Positions 50,979 to 59,592 of a stretch of DNA of 64,000 nt are shown in pieces. The notes beneath the pieces are model-generated. The model saw only the letters and a program-made list of their open reading frames with translations. It was not told the DNA's origin and searched no databases. Both the position numbers and the translations under genes were made by a program. The stretch lies in contig NZ_JAEFCA010000001.1 in NCBI RefSeq assembly GCF_016405855.1, positions 457,316 through 521,315 of the forward strand. Direction: 5' to 3'. Origin of the DNA: Flavobacterium sp. IB48. GTDB taxonomy: Bacteria; Bacteroidota; Bacteroidia; Flavobacteriales; Flavobacteriaceae. Each line of letters opens with the position of its first letter. Within the stretch, counting starts at the first letter, position 1.

Positions 50979-51006
50979 CAAACCTATTGCATTTATCGCG
51001 TATCAA
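50979..51006 (-). promoter_or_regulatory. Promoter of the desaturase gene
   Basis: Minus-strand TTG (51006-51004), a 17-base spacer and TAGGTTTG (50986-50979), 27 bases before the ATG. Confidence 0.65.
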
Positions 51007-51016
51007 TTTGCGCAAA
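51007..51016. promoter_or_regulatory. Operator-like palindrome 1, TTTGCGCAAA
   Basis: A perfect 10-bp palindrome directly adjacent to the -33 element of the desaturase promoter. It shares the half-site TTTGCG with palindrome 2. Confidence 0.6.
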
Positions 51017-51033
51017 CCAATTAAAGAAATATT

Positions 51034-51041
51034 TATATTTG
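51034..51041 (+). promoter_or_regulatory. -7 element of the HTH regulator gene
   Basis: TATATTTG 15 bases before the ATG at 51057, overlapped by palindrome 2. Confidence 0.6.
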
Positions 51042-51054
51042 CGATTATCGCAAA
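51038..51054. promoter_or_regulatory. Operator-like palindrome 2, TTTGCGATTATCGCAAA
   Basis: A perfect 7-bp dyad around TTA, overlapping the regulator's -7 element and transcript start: the position expected for an autorepressor site. Confidence 0.65.
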
Positions 51055-51056
51055 TT

Positions 51057-52019
51057 ATGAAACATCAGGAATCTTTTTTAAAAGCAATTAGACAAAAAGC
51101 ACCTAAGTCAGTTTCTTTAATAGAAGAAATTGCAGGTATTTTAGAAATTAGTTATGACGCCTCTCATCGAAGGATTTCAGGAAAAAGCAAATTCTCTATT
51201 GATGAAACGATTAAACTGGCGGAACATTTCAACATTTCGCTAGATAATTTATTCTCAAATAAAGAAAAGGTGGTTATTGAGAAAACAATCGAGATTGAAA
51301 ACTTAAAAGACATGCTTCATTATTTCAAATCATCATCTGAAAATATTGAAGCATTAATAAAAAATAAGACAGCAACACTTTTCTATTCAGCAAAAGACAT
51401 TCCGCTGTTTTATTTTATGGATGGTACAATTTTATCCAAATTTAAAGCCTTTGTATGGCTGAATCTATTAAACTCAAATCAGAAAAAAGTTGCTTTTGAA
51501 AATTTTGTAATTGATGAATCATTTACAGAATACATGCAAAAATTAAAAGAAATATACGAGAATACTCCTGTAAATGAAGTATGGAATGACACCACCATAA
51601 ACAGTAGCTTGCAACAAATTCTATATTTTTATGAGGCTGGACTTTTAAATCTAAAAAGTGCAAATGCTCTTTGTTTAGATTTAAAACGAATTATTAGCTT
51701 AATAAAAGAAAAATGCAGCAAACCCAATAATCAGTTTTCGATTTATTATAATGAGCTAATATTATTGAATAATAACATGCTTATAGAAACAGAAGAAAAG
51801 CTGACGATGTTTGTACCTTACACTCTTTTAGGGTATTTTATAACCGACAATAAAGAAAGCTGCAAGAATGTTCATCAATTTTTCAAACAGCAAATTACAA
51901 ATTCTATACCCTTAGGACAATCTGGAATAAAGGAACAAAATCTTTTCTTTAATCGAGCCATTCGAAAAATAGACTATTATCTAGAAAAAATAAATTCTCA
52001 GGTAGATTTATTGTTTTAA
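51057..52019 (+). CDS. HTH transcriptional regulator, probable desaturase regulator
   Basis: A 320-residue protein. The start at MKHQESFLKAIRQ is chosen because the alternative TTG at 51039 lies inside the -7 element and operator. The N-terminal HTH (about 18-62: LIEEIAGILEISYDASHRRISGKSKFSIDETIKLAEHFNI) is of the lambda-repressor-like type. Residues 70-320 form a helical domain (TATLFYSAKDIPLFYFMDGT, LYFYEAGLLNLKSANALCLDLKRII) with no named family to me; it may sense a ligand such as an acyl chain. The divergent desaturase gene and shared palindromes suggest local control. Confidence 0.82.
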   Translation: MKHQESFLKAIRQKAPKSVSLIEEIAGILEISYDASHRRISGKSKFSIDETIKLAEHFNISLDNLFSNKEKVVIEKTIEIENLKDMLHYFKSSSENIEALIKNKTATLFYSAKDIPLFYFMDGTILSKFKAFVWLNLLNSNQKKVAFENFVIDESFTEYMQKLKEIYENTPVNEVWNDTTINSSLQQILYFYEAGLLNLKSANALCLDLKRIISLIKEKCSKPNNQFSIYYNELILLNNNMLIETEEKLTMFVPYTLLGYFITDNKESCKNVHQFFKQQITNSIPLGQSGIKEQNLFFNRAIRKIDYYLEKINSQVDLLF

Positions 52020-52026
52020 AAAAATT

Positions 52027-52063
52027 GAAAAACCCCAAATTCTTAACCAAATTAGGGTTTTTC
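52027..52063 (+). terminator. Terminator of the HTH regulator gene
   Basis: GAAAAACCC / GGGTTTTTC arms with a 19-base loop, directly after the stop codon. Confidence 0.7.
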
Positions 52064-52269
52064 AACCTTATGTATTTCTTCATTTTTTACATTTCCTACA
52101 AAAGGAATCTATTTCGTACCAAATTTAAAATTTACTATTGCAAAGTCATTTTCGAATATTTTTAATAAATATTCTAAATTTTAATAGTTATATAACGCCT
52201 TTTAAGAGGCTGTAGCAACTTTTTATCACAATTTAACAAATTAGCGTTTTATTTGTAACCTTTTTTTTA

Positions 52270-52277
52270 TACTTTTG
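52270..52277 (+). promoter_or_regulatory. -7 element of the DUF4249 operon
   Basis: TACTTTTG 38 bases before the TTG start of the first gene. The rest of the 296-base gap (52020-52315) shows no gene. Confidence 0.5.
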
Positions 52278-52315
52278 AAATCTTCCGAAAACAACTAATA
52301 AAACCATTAAATCCT

Positions 52316-53062
52316 TTGAAAAATTACCAAAAAAAAATCGTTTTTCTCATTTTATTTGAATTATTCTTAAACATTCATCCTATCCAGAGTCAAACTAGTA
52401 ATGATATCAATACTTACAATTGGTTTGATACTACTGTTGGCAGAATTAATTTGGATATTAATAATGGGATACCACACACCAATTCATTTCGAACTTTAAG
52501 CACTGACATCCATTTGTATTTAATTAATAAATACGAATCAGGAAAAGTTACGTACGAAAACCAAACTTATTATGATGTCAAACTCAAATATGACATTTAT
52601 AGAGATATATTGGTTTTGAACCCTGATGGAGGGTCAGAAAATATTGGTATAAATCTAATACAGAATAAAGTTAGTTCGTTTTCTATACTTGATAAAAACT
52701 TTATCAAAAGAGAAAAAAAGAGCGAAGATATACCTGAATTTACAACGGGTTATTACGAGGAAAGCAAAATTGCTCCAGAATTGGTCTTGTATATCAAACA
52801 CCATAAAGATATGCAGAAAACGATTTACGAAAGCAGTCTTTACTTTACCTTCAAAGAAAACAACTCCTATTTTATTGATTTAAAAGGTAAAATTTATGCA
52901 ATAAGAGGCAAAAGCGACCTTGTTAAATTATTTCCAGAACAGAAAAAGCAAATCAATGGGTTTTATTTATTGAACAGAGAACTAAGAAATTCCGATTTAG
53001 ATCAATTCATGAAAAATTTGATGAAATATACCTTTAACTCTCAGTCAATATCAAGCAAATAA
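52316..53062 (+). CDS. Secreted protein of unknown function, first gene of the DUF4249 operon
   Basis: A 248-residue product from a TTG start, where the signal peptide NYQKKIVFLILFELFLNIHPIQS begins. The mature part (INLDINNGIPHTNSFRTLST, YYDVKLKYDIYRDILVLNPDG, YFTFKENNSYFIDLKGKIYAI) is beta-rich. It resembles small Bacteroidota envelope proteins, but I cannot place it in a family. It starts the long operon and ends five bases before the TonB-receptor ATG, so it probably serves the same transport function. Confidence 0.7.
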   Translation: MKNYQKKIVFLILFELFLNIHPIQSQTSNDINTYNWFDTTVGRINLDINNGIPHTNSFRTLSTDIHLYLINKYESGKVTYENQTYYDVKLKYDIYRDILVLNPDGGSENIGINLIQNKVSSFSILDKNFIKREKKSEDIPEFTTGYYEESKIAPELVLYIKHHKDMQKTIYESSLYFTFKENNSYFIDLKGKIYAIRGKSDLVKLFPEQKKQINGFYLLNRELRNSDLDQFMKNLMKYTFNSQSISSK

Positions 53063-53067
53063 AACAA

Positions 53068-55851
53068 ATGAAAAAATTTTTACTCTCCTTACTTATCGCG
53101 TTCTCTTTTCAATTGTCTTTTGCACAAAATACGAATGAGAAATTATCTATCACTTTTAAAGACGAAACTTTAACCAATGCGCTAAAACGTATTGAAGAAG
53201 CAACTGCATATAAATTTTACTTTGATCCAACTTGGGTTAATGCTGAAAAAGGACTGATCTCTGGAACTTATACAGATGCAAAAATCGATGATGTGCTTAA
53301 TAAAGTATTAAGCAAAACAGATTTGAATTATATCATCCTGAAAAACAAAGTAATCTTTACACTAAACAGTACAATTCACGATACTTTGCCTGCAAATTAT
53401 TTTACTGATGCTCCTGTTGAAACAAATCAGAATAAAAATACTGATAGCGAGAATCCTGTATTTCACCAGCAATACGATTCTTTAAGCAGCTATACCGTAA
53501 ATAAAAAATCTGCAATTGTTTTTATTGGTAAAGAAAACAAAGAAGCTACTAAAAAATCTTTTACCGTTTCTGGAACAGTTAGAAACGAAGAAACAGGTAA
53601 AGCTGAACCAAATATTTATATTAAAGTTCGAAATAAAAACATAAATACTTCTACAGACCCTGACGGAAATTATACTCTACAACTTCCTAGAGGTATAAAT
53701 ATTATTGAAATCAAATCATTAAGCCATAAAGAAGTGGTAAGAACTTTAATGGTTTATGATGATGGTGCTTTTGATGTTAATATCAACGAAAAATCAAACC
53801 AACTTGACGAAGTTGTAATTAAAAAGAAAGGACAAAAACCTACTGAAACTACTGTTTCTGGTTTGGTTTCTATTGATATTGAAGGAATCAAGAATGTTCC
53901 TTTAATTCTTGGTGAAAGAGATATCCTTAAAGTAGCGACTACTTTTCCTGGGATTAAAACCACAGGTGAAGGTTCTGCTGGATTTAATGTTAGAGGTGGA
54001 AAAGATGATCAAAACTTAATTCTTTTGGACAATGCTGTATTATATAATCCGCAGCACTTTTTAGGATTCTTCTCTGCTATTAATCCATACACTACAAAGA
54101 AAGCCGATATTTACAAAGGAAGTATTCCTGCAGATTTTGGAGGAAGATTGTCGTCTGTGTTTGATATCGCTACCAAAAATGGTAATCAGGAAAAATTTTC
54201 AGGTGAGGGAGCAATTGGTCCTATTACTTCGAATCTTACGTTAAGTGTTCCAATCGAAAAAAATAAATCTAGTATTATTGTCGGAGGACGTGCAACATAT
54301 TCTGATTGGATTTTAAAGGCGCTTGATAATGAAGATTTAAAAAACAGTCAAGCAGGATTTTATGATGGAATTTTTAAATACAATAATGCAATTAACGCTA
54401 ATAACAATTTAGAAGCTACGGCATATTATAGCCACGACCGTTTTAGTTTAAGCTCTGACTCTATTTACAAATACAGCAACAGATTGGCTTCTATTAAATG
54501 GGATCACACTTTTAACAAAAAAAATAAAGCTGCTTTCATTTTCACAAACAGTGAATACAAATTCAATATTGACTACGATTCAGATGATATAAATTCATTT
54601 GATTTTGGTTATAAAGTAAACGAATCGCAATTACAGGCAAAATTCACTTACCAACTTAACCCAAAACATACTTTTTCTTATGGTATTGCTAGCAAACTAT
54701 ACAATATCTCGCCAGGATATCAGCACCCTACAAAACCGGAAGCTACTTTAGTCCCAACAGATATTGAAAAAGAAAAAGCATTAGAATCTGCAGCATATTT
54801 ATCTGACAGTTATAAATTCAATGATAAATTACTTATTGATCTTGGATTAAGGTATTCTTATTACATGGCATTAGGTCCTGGTGATGTAAATACTTATGCT
54901 CCTGGTTTACCATTGAGCGCCGAAACAGTGACAGGAACAACGACTTATAAGAATAATGAAGTCATAAAAACATACGGCGGACTAGAACCTCGTATTGCTG
55001 CACGTTATTTCCTTACAGATGATTTCTCTGTAAAAGCAGGTTATGATGTAACTCGTCAGTATATTCATTTATTATCTAGTAATGTTACTCAATCACCAAC
55101 AGATACTTGGAAATTATCTGATTCTAATGTAAAACCTCAAACCGCTCAACAGGTTTCGTTAGGATTATTCAAAACATTAAAAGATGAAGAATACGAAGTA
55201 AGTTTAGAAGGATATTATAAAAAATCTAAAAACATTCTAGATTACAAAGTTGGTGCGCAATTATTGCTTAACCAAAATGTTGAAACCGAACTTTTACAAG
55301 GTGAAGGAAAAGCATACGGAGTTGAGTTATTATTAAAGAAATCGACTGGAAGATTAAACGGATGGATTGGATATACTTATTCTCGTACTTTTATTAAACT
55401 AGACAGCCAGTTTAGTTCAGAAATCGTAAATAATGGAGAATATTTCCCTGCTAACTTTGATAAACCTCATGATTTAAGTGCGATTTTAAATTATAGATTT
55501 ACAAAACGTTACAGTTTATCAACTAACTTCTTATATCAAACCGGAAGACCTATAACGTATCCTATTGGTACTTTCCATTACGGAAACTCAGAATATACTT
55601 TGTATAGTGATAGAAATGCTTATAGAATTCCAGATTATATTCGTTTAGATATTGGAGTTAACATTGAAGGAAACCATAAAATTAAAAAGCTAGCACATAG
55701 TTTCTGGAATATTTCTATTTACAACGTTCTAGGAAGAAACAATCCGTATTCTATTTATTTCGTAACAGATCCAAATGGAAAAGTAAAAGGCTATAAAACA
55801 TCTATTTTCTCAATCCCAGTACCAAGTATTACGTATAACTTCAAATTCTAA
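53068..55851 (+). CDS. TonB-dependent receptor with STN and carboxypeptidase-regulatory domains
   Basis: A 927-residue outer-membrane receptor with signal peptide MKKFLLSLLIAFSFQLSFAQ. Domains in order are: STN (about 22-98: LSITFKDETLTNALKRIEEA, FYFDPTWVNAEKGLISGTYT); a linker; CarboxypepD_reg (about 167-245: SFTVSGTVRNEETGKAEPNI); plug (VPLILGERDILKVATTFPGI, GFNVRGGKDDQNLILLDNAV, IPADFGGRLSSVFDI); and a barrel ending SITYNFKF. STN domains usually signal to an anti-sigma factor, but none is encoded nearby. Its gene is followed within 10 bases by four DUF4249 lipoprotein genes, likely its surface or periplasmic partners. Confidence 0.92.
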   Translation: MKKFLLSLLIAFSFQLSFAQNTNEKLSITFKDETLTNALKRIEEATAYKFYFDPTWVNAEKGLISGTYTDAKIDDVLNKVLSKTDLNYIILKNKVIFTLNSTIHDTLPANYFTDAPVETNQNKNTDSENPVFHQQYDSLSSYTVNKKSAIVFIGKENKEATKKSFTVSGTVRNEETGKAEPNIYIKVRNKNINTSTDPDGNYTLQLPRGINIIEIKSLSHKEVVRTLMVYDDGAFDVNINEKSNQLDEVVIKKKGQKPTETTVSGLVSIDIEGIKNVPLILGERDILKVATTFPGIKTTGEGSAGFNVRGGKDDQNLILLDNAVLYNPQHFLGFFSAINPYTTKKADIYKGSIPADFGGRLSSVFDIATKNGNQEKFSGEGAIGPITSNLTLSVPIEKNKSSIIVGGRATYSDWILKALDNEDLKNSQAGFYDGIFKYNNAINANNNLEATAYYSHDRFSLSSDSIYKYSNRLASIKWDHTFNKKNKAAFIFTNSEYKFNIDYDSDDINSFDFGYKVNESQLQAKFTYQLNPKHTFSYGIASKLYNISPGYQHPTKPEATLVPTDIEKEKALESAAYLSDSYKFNDKLLIDLGLRYSYYMALGPGDVNTYAPGLPLSAETVTGTTTYKNNEVIKTYGGLEPRIAARYFLTDDFSVKAGYDVTRQYIHLLSSNVTQSPTDTWKLSDSNVKPQTAQQVSLGLFKTLKDEEYEVSLEGYYKKSKNILDYKVGAQLLLNQNVETELLQGEGKAYGVELLLKKSTGRLNGWIGYTYSRTFIKLDSQFSSEIVNNGEYFPANFDKPHDLSAILNYRFTKRYSLSTNFLYQTGRPITYPIGTFHYGNSEYTLYSDRNAYRIPDYIRLDIGVNIEGNHKIKKLAHSFWNISIYNVLGRNNPYSIYFVTDPNGKVKGYKTSIFSIPVPSITYNFKF

Positions 55852-55860
55852 TACGAGTAA

Positions 55861-57045
55861 ATGAAAAATCACAATCTATATAAGATTATTATTTTACTTG
55901 TTACTGCTATTGTAATTAATGGCTGTACAGAAGCATATCCATTGGTAACCAATAGATTTGAAGATGTACTGATTGTTGAAGCCAATCTAACGAACGAGCT
56001 CAAAAACCAAGAAGTAAAACTTACCAAATCTGCAAGGTTCGAAGATGAAAATTATCTTCCAGAAAGTGGAGCAGAAGTTTTTATTACTGACGATGCAGGC
56101 AATAAATACAATTTCAGCGAAAATTCAGATAAATACGTTTCAGATATAGAGTTTCAAGCTGTTCCTAATACCAAATACCAATTACACATTAACACCAAAG
56201 ACGGAAGATCTTTTGCTTCATCGCCAGAAATCCTTACCACTATAACACCTATCCAAAGTGTAGTAGCAGCGATTGAACAAAAAGATGATATTAATGGTGT
56301 TGGTATTCGTGTAAACAGTTTTGACCCTACAGCTACATCGACCTATTATAGATTTGAGTACGAGGAAACCTACAAGGTTGTTGCGCCAAAATGGCTGCCA
56401 ACAAAACTTGTATGGAATGGCGGGCCAACCTTTGAACCAAATTCTGTAGACACTAAGGTTTGCTATGGTTCTAACAAAAGCATCGGATTTATGCTTTTAA
56501 ATACAAATAAACTGAAAGAAGATCGTGTAGATTATCGAATTCGCTTTATTAGTGACCAAGATTATATTATTACGACCCGATACAGTATTTTAGTTAAGCA
56601 ATATGTAGAAAGTCTGGCAGCTTACAATTATTACAATACATTAAACAAAACAGCTGTCTCAGGAGGAACTATTACTTCTCCTACTCAGCCCGGTCTTTTG
56701 TTAGGTAATTTGAGATCAATTAATGGCGACAGTAAAATATCAGGATATTTTGATGTATGCTCCGTATCGACTGAGCGAATTTATTTTAACTATGCGGATT
56801 TATTTCCAGGTAAATTTCCTCCTCCTTATGCTGTAGATTGTACACAATTTTGTTATGAAAAAGAAGCTTATAACCCTGTTCCTTGTACACATTGCTGTCA
56901 TTATTTAGATGATTTGCCTCGAGGAATAATAACTTATTATTCAGGAGATGGAATCAAATCTCTTGAAACATATTGGGTTGATGCTCCATGCGGAGACTGT
57001 ACAAAAATTGCCTCTAACATAAAACCACCTTTTTGGGTAGATTAA
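55861..57045 (+). CDS. DUF4249 lipoprotein, copy 1
   Basis: A 394-residue lipoprotein with signal sequence MKNHNLYKIIILLVTAIVIN and lipidated Cys22 (GCTEAYPL). The DUF4249 region begins with the beta-sandwich FEDVLIVEANLTNELKNQEV, VFITDDAGNKYNFSENSDKY, VPNTKYQLHINTKDGRSF. The second half carries DRVDYRIRFISDQDYIITTRYSILVKQYVESLAAYNYYNTL and a Cys-rich end (CTQFCYEKEA, CTHCCHYLDD, DAPCGDCTKIASNIKPPFWVD). DUF4249 genes usually accompany TonB receptors in Bacteroidota, as here (10-base gap). The ligand is unknown. Confidence 0.92.
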   Translation: MKNHNLYKIIILLVTAIVINGCTEAYPLVTNRFEDVLIVEANLTNELKNQEVKLTKSARFEDENYLPESGAEVFITDDAGNKYNFSENSDKYVSDIEFQAVPNTKYQLHINTKDGRSFASSPEILTTITPIQSVVAAIEQKDDINGVGIRVNSFDPTATSTYYRFEYEETYKVVAPKWLPTKLVWNGGPTFEPNSVDTKVCYGSNKSIGFMLLNTNKLKEDRVDYRIRFISDQDYIITTRYSILVKQYVESLAAYNYYNTLNKTAVSGGTITSPTQPGLLLGNLRSINGDSKISGYFDVCSVSTERIYFNYADLFPGKFPPPYAVDCTQFCYEKEAYNPVPCTHCCHYLDDLPRGIITYYSGDGIKSLETYWVDAPCGDCTKIASNIKPPFWVD

Positions 57046-57100
57046 TAAAGAATTATCTATTTTTTTGAAGATCAAATCAACTTAAAAAGAACATCGAAAA

Positions 57101-58288
57101 ATGAAATTTCAAATCATAAAAAATATAATCCCACTAGCTCTTCTCTCAACCCTTTTTTATGGTTGTTCAGAAGCATATCCGTTAGTGACAAATAGGTTTG
57201 AAGAAGTAATTATAGTAGAGGCCAGCCTAACTAACGAGCTAAAAAAACAGGAAATAAAATTGACCAAATCAGCAAAATTTGAAGATGAAGGCTACCTTTC
57301 TGAAAGTGGCGCAGAAGTTTTTATTACCGATGATGCTGGCAATCAATATAATTTTAGTGACGATTCAGAAAAATATGTTTCAGATATAGAATTTCAAGCT
57401 GTTCCAAATACTAAATATCAATTACACATTAACACCAAAGACGGAAGATCTTTTGAATCATCCCCAGAAATGCTTACGACCATTAACCCTATGCAAAGTG
57501 TGGTCGCAGCAATTGAACAAAAAGACGATATAAACGGCGTAGGTATTCGCGTAAACAGCTTTGATCCTACAGCCACATCAACTTATTACAGATATGAATA
57601 TGAGGAAACATATAAAGTTATTGCCCCAAACTGGCTGCCTATTAAACTTGTATGGAATAATGGGCCTATATTTGAATCAAACTCGCCAGATACTAAGACT
57701 TGCTATGGTTCTAAAAAAAGCGTAGGATTTATGCTAGTAAATACAAATACGCTAAAAGAAGACCGCGTAAATTATTTAATTCGCTTTATTAATGACCAAG
57801 ACTATATTATCACACACAGATACAGCATTCTAGTTAGACAATATGTAGAAAGTCTTGCTGCTTACAACTATTATAACACATTGAATAAAACGGCAGTTTC
57901 TGGAGGAACCATTACTTCTCCAACCCAGCCAGGTCTTTTATTGGGTAATTTAAGAGCTATTAATGGTGACAGTAAAATATCAGGATATTTTGATGTGTGC
58001 TCTGTTTCTACGGAACGAATTTATTTCAATTATAAGGATTTATTTCCAGATAAATTCCCACCTCCGTATGTTATTGATTGCACACAATATTGTATTGCAG
58101 AATCTCCTTTTAATCCTCCTCCTTGCACACACTCGGCCCCCCATTATTTAGACGATTTGATTCTCGGAAAAATAAGCTATTTTTCAGGAGACGGTGCTAA
58201 TACTATTACAACTTATTGGGTTGATGCCCCTTGCGGAGATTGCACAAAAATTGCCTCTAACATAAAACCTCCTTTTTGGGTAGATTAA
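57101..58288 (+). CDS. DUF4249 lipoprotein, copy 2
   Basis: A 395-residue lipoprotein (MKFQIIKNIIPLALLSTLFY, Cys22), the closest paralogue of copy 1: long blocks such as ESGAEVFITDDAGN and NTLNKTAVSGGTITSPTQPG are identical. Main differences are in the loop around residues 180-200 (IKLVWNNGPIFESNSPDTKT) and in the Cys-rich segment, which reads CTQYCIAESPFNPPPCTHSA, so one CC pair is lost. The last residues (DAPCGDCTKIASNIKPPFWVD) match copy 1 exactly. The 56-base spacer to the previous gene is similar to the next spacer, showing that the repeat unit includes intergenic DNA. Confidence 0.92.
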   Translation: MKFQIIKNIIPLALLSTLFYGCSEAYPLVTNRFEEVIIVEASLTNELKKQEIKLTKSAKFEDEGYLSESGAEVFITDDAGNQYNFSDDSEKYVSDIEFQAVPNTKYQLHINTKDGRSFESSPEMLTTINPMQSVVAAIEQKDDINGVGIRVNSFDPTATSTYYRYEYEETYKVIAPNWLPIKLVWNNGPIFESNSPDTKTCYGSKKSVGFMLVNTNTLKEDRVNYLIRFINDQDYIITHRYSILVRQYVESLAAYNYYNTLNKTAVSGGTITSPTQPGLLLGNLRAINGDSKISGYFDVCSVSTERIYFNYKDLFPDKFPPPYVIDCTQYCIAESPFNPPPCTHSAPHYLDDLILGKISYFSGDGANTITTYWVDAPCGDCTKIASNIKPPFWVD

Positions 58289-58343
58289 ACAAAGTCATCT
58301 AGTTTTTAAAAGATTCAATCAACTTAAAAAGAACATCAAAAAA

Positions 58344-59537
58344 ATGAAATTTTACATCATAAAAAATATAATCTTCCTTGCCCTTCTTACAATCCTTTTT
58401 AATGGTTGTACAGAGGCATATCCGTTAGTAACAAACAGATTTGAAGAAGTAATTATTGTAGAAGCCAATATAACCAATGAACTTAAAAAGCAAGAAATAA
58501 AACTTACCAAATCTGCAAAATTTGAAGATGAAAACTACCTGTCTGAAAGCGGAGCAAAAGTTTTCATTACTGATGATGCCGGCAATCAATATAATTTTAG
58601 TGAAGATTTAGATAAATATGTTTCTGATACGGAATTTCAGGCAGTTCCAAATACTAAATACCAGCTGCATATTACCACTAAAGACGGTAGATCTTTTGAG
58701 TCATCGCCAGAAACTCTAACCACCATAAATCCTATACAAAGTGTAGTGGCTACGGTTGAAGAAAAAGATGGTGTAAATGGTGTTGCTATTCACGTAAACA
58801 GCTTTGATCCTACCGACTCATCAACTTATTACAGATACGAATACGAGGAAACCTACAAAGTTATTGCGCCAAAATGGAGACCTACAAAAATTGATTGGAT
58901 CGTAAGCACGCAAACTCCTGTTTTCCTTCCAAATTCACCCAGCACTAAAACTTGTTATGGTTCTGGAAAAAATATAGAATTAATGCTACAAAGTACAAAC
59001 AATCTAAAAGAAGATCGTGTAGACTATTTAATTCGATTTATTAACGACCAAGATTACATTATTACACACCGATATAGCATTTTGGTTAGACAATATATAG
59101 AAAGTCAAACAGCATACAATTATTACAATACATTGAAAAAAAGCGCTGCATCTGGAGGTACTATTGTTTCTCCTACTCAGCCAGGCTTTTTATTGGGAAA
59201 TTTACGAGGTATTAATAATGACAGTAAAATATCTGGATATTTTGATGTTTGCTCTGTATCGACAGAACGAATTTATTTTAACTATGAAGACTTATTTCCA
59301 GGTAAATTTCCTCCACCTTATGTAGAAGAATGTAAAGAGTTTTGCTACTCAACAGATGAGTCTTTAGTTCCTGACCCTTGCACGAACTGGGGACATTACG
59401 CTACTGATTTATCATTAGGGAAAATAACCTATTATTCGGGAACAGGAACAGGTTTGACCTTTTGGGTAGATTCTCCATGTGGAGACTGTACAACAATTGC
59501 ATCGAGTATTAAACCTCCATTTTGGGTGGATAATTAA
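58344..59537 (+). CDS. DUF4249 lipoprotein, copy 3
   Basis: A 397-residue lipoprotein (MKFYIIKNIIFLALLTILFN, Cys22). The N-terminal sandwich is nearly that of copy 2 (ESGAKVFITDDAGNQYNF). The middle loop differs by a longer segment (PTKIDWIVSTQTPVFLPNSP). The Cys-rich end is further diverged (CKEFCYSTDESLVPDPCTNW, DSPCGDCTTIASSIKPPFWV). This pattern of conserved core and variable loops is what one expects of paralogues kept for related but different ligands, or of sequence exchange among copies (inference). Confidence 0.92.
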   Translation: MKFYIIKNIIFLALLTILFNGCTEAYPLVTNRFEEVIIVEANITNELKKQEIKLTKSAKFEDENYLSESGAKVFITDDAGNQYNFSEDLDKYVSDTEFQAVPNTKYQLHITTKDGRSFESSPETLTTINPIQSVVATVEEKDGVNGVAIHVNSFDPTDSSTYYRYEYEETYKVIAPKWRPTKIDWIVSTQTPVFLPNSPSTKTCYGSGKNIELMLQSTNNLKEDRVDYLIRFINDQDYIITHRYSILVRQYIESQTAYNYYNTLKKSAASGGTIVSPTQPGFLLGNLRGINNDSKISGYFDVCSVSTERIYFNYEDLFPGKFPPPYVEECKEFCYSTDESLVPDPCTNWGHYATDLSLGKITYYSGTGTGLTFWVDSPCGDCTTIASSIKPPFWVDN

Positions 59538-59592
59538 AAATTCCCTTTTTACAATAAAACCAGAATCAGATTAAAAAGAATAGATTTAAACC

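Noticed and set aside
51039..51056. TTG start for the HTH regulator
   Set aside because: It lies within the -7 element and operator palindrome; ATG 51057 is the better start.
53754..53963. Antisense ORF within the STN receptor gene
   Set aside because: It is a coding shadow; the plus-strand frame is an unambiguous TonB receptor.
57963..58151. 62-codon ORF inside DUF4249 copy 2
   Set aside because: It is an out-of-frame shadow of the conserved lipoprotein gene.
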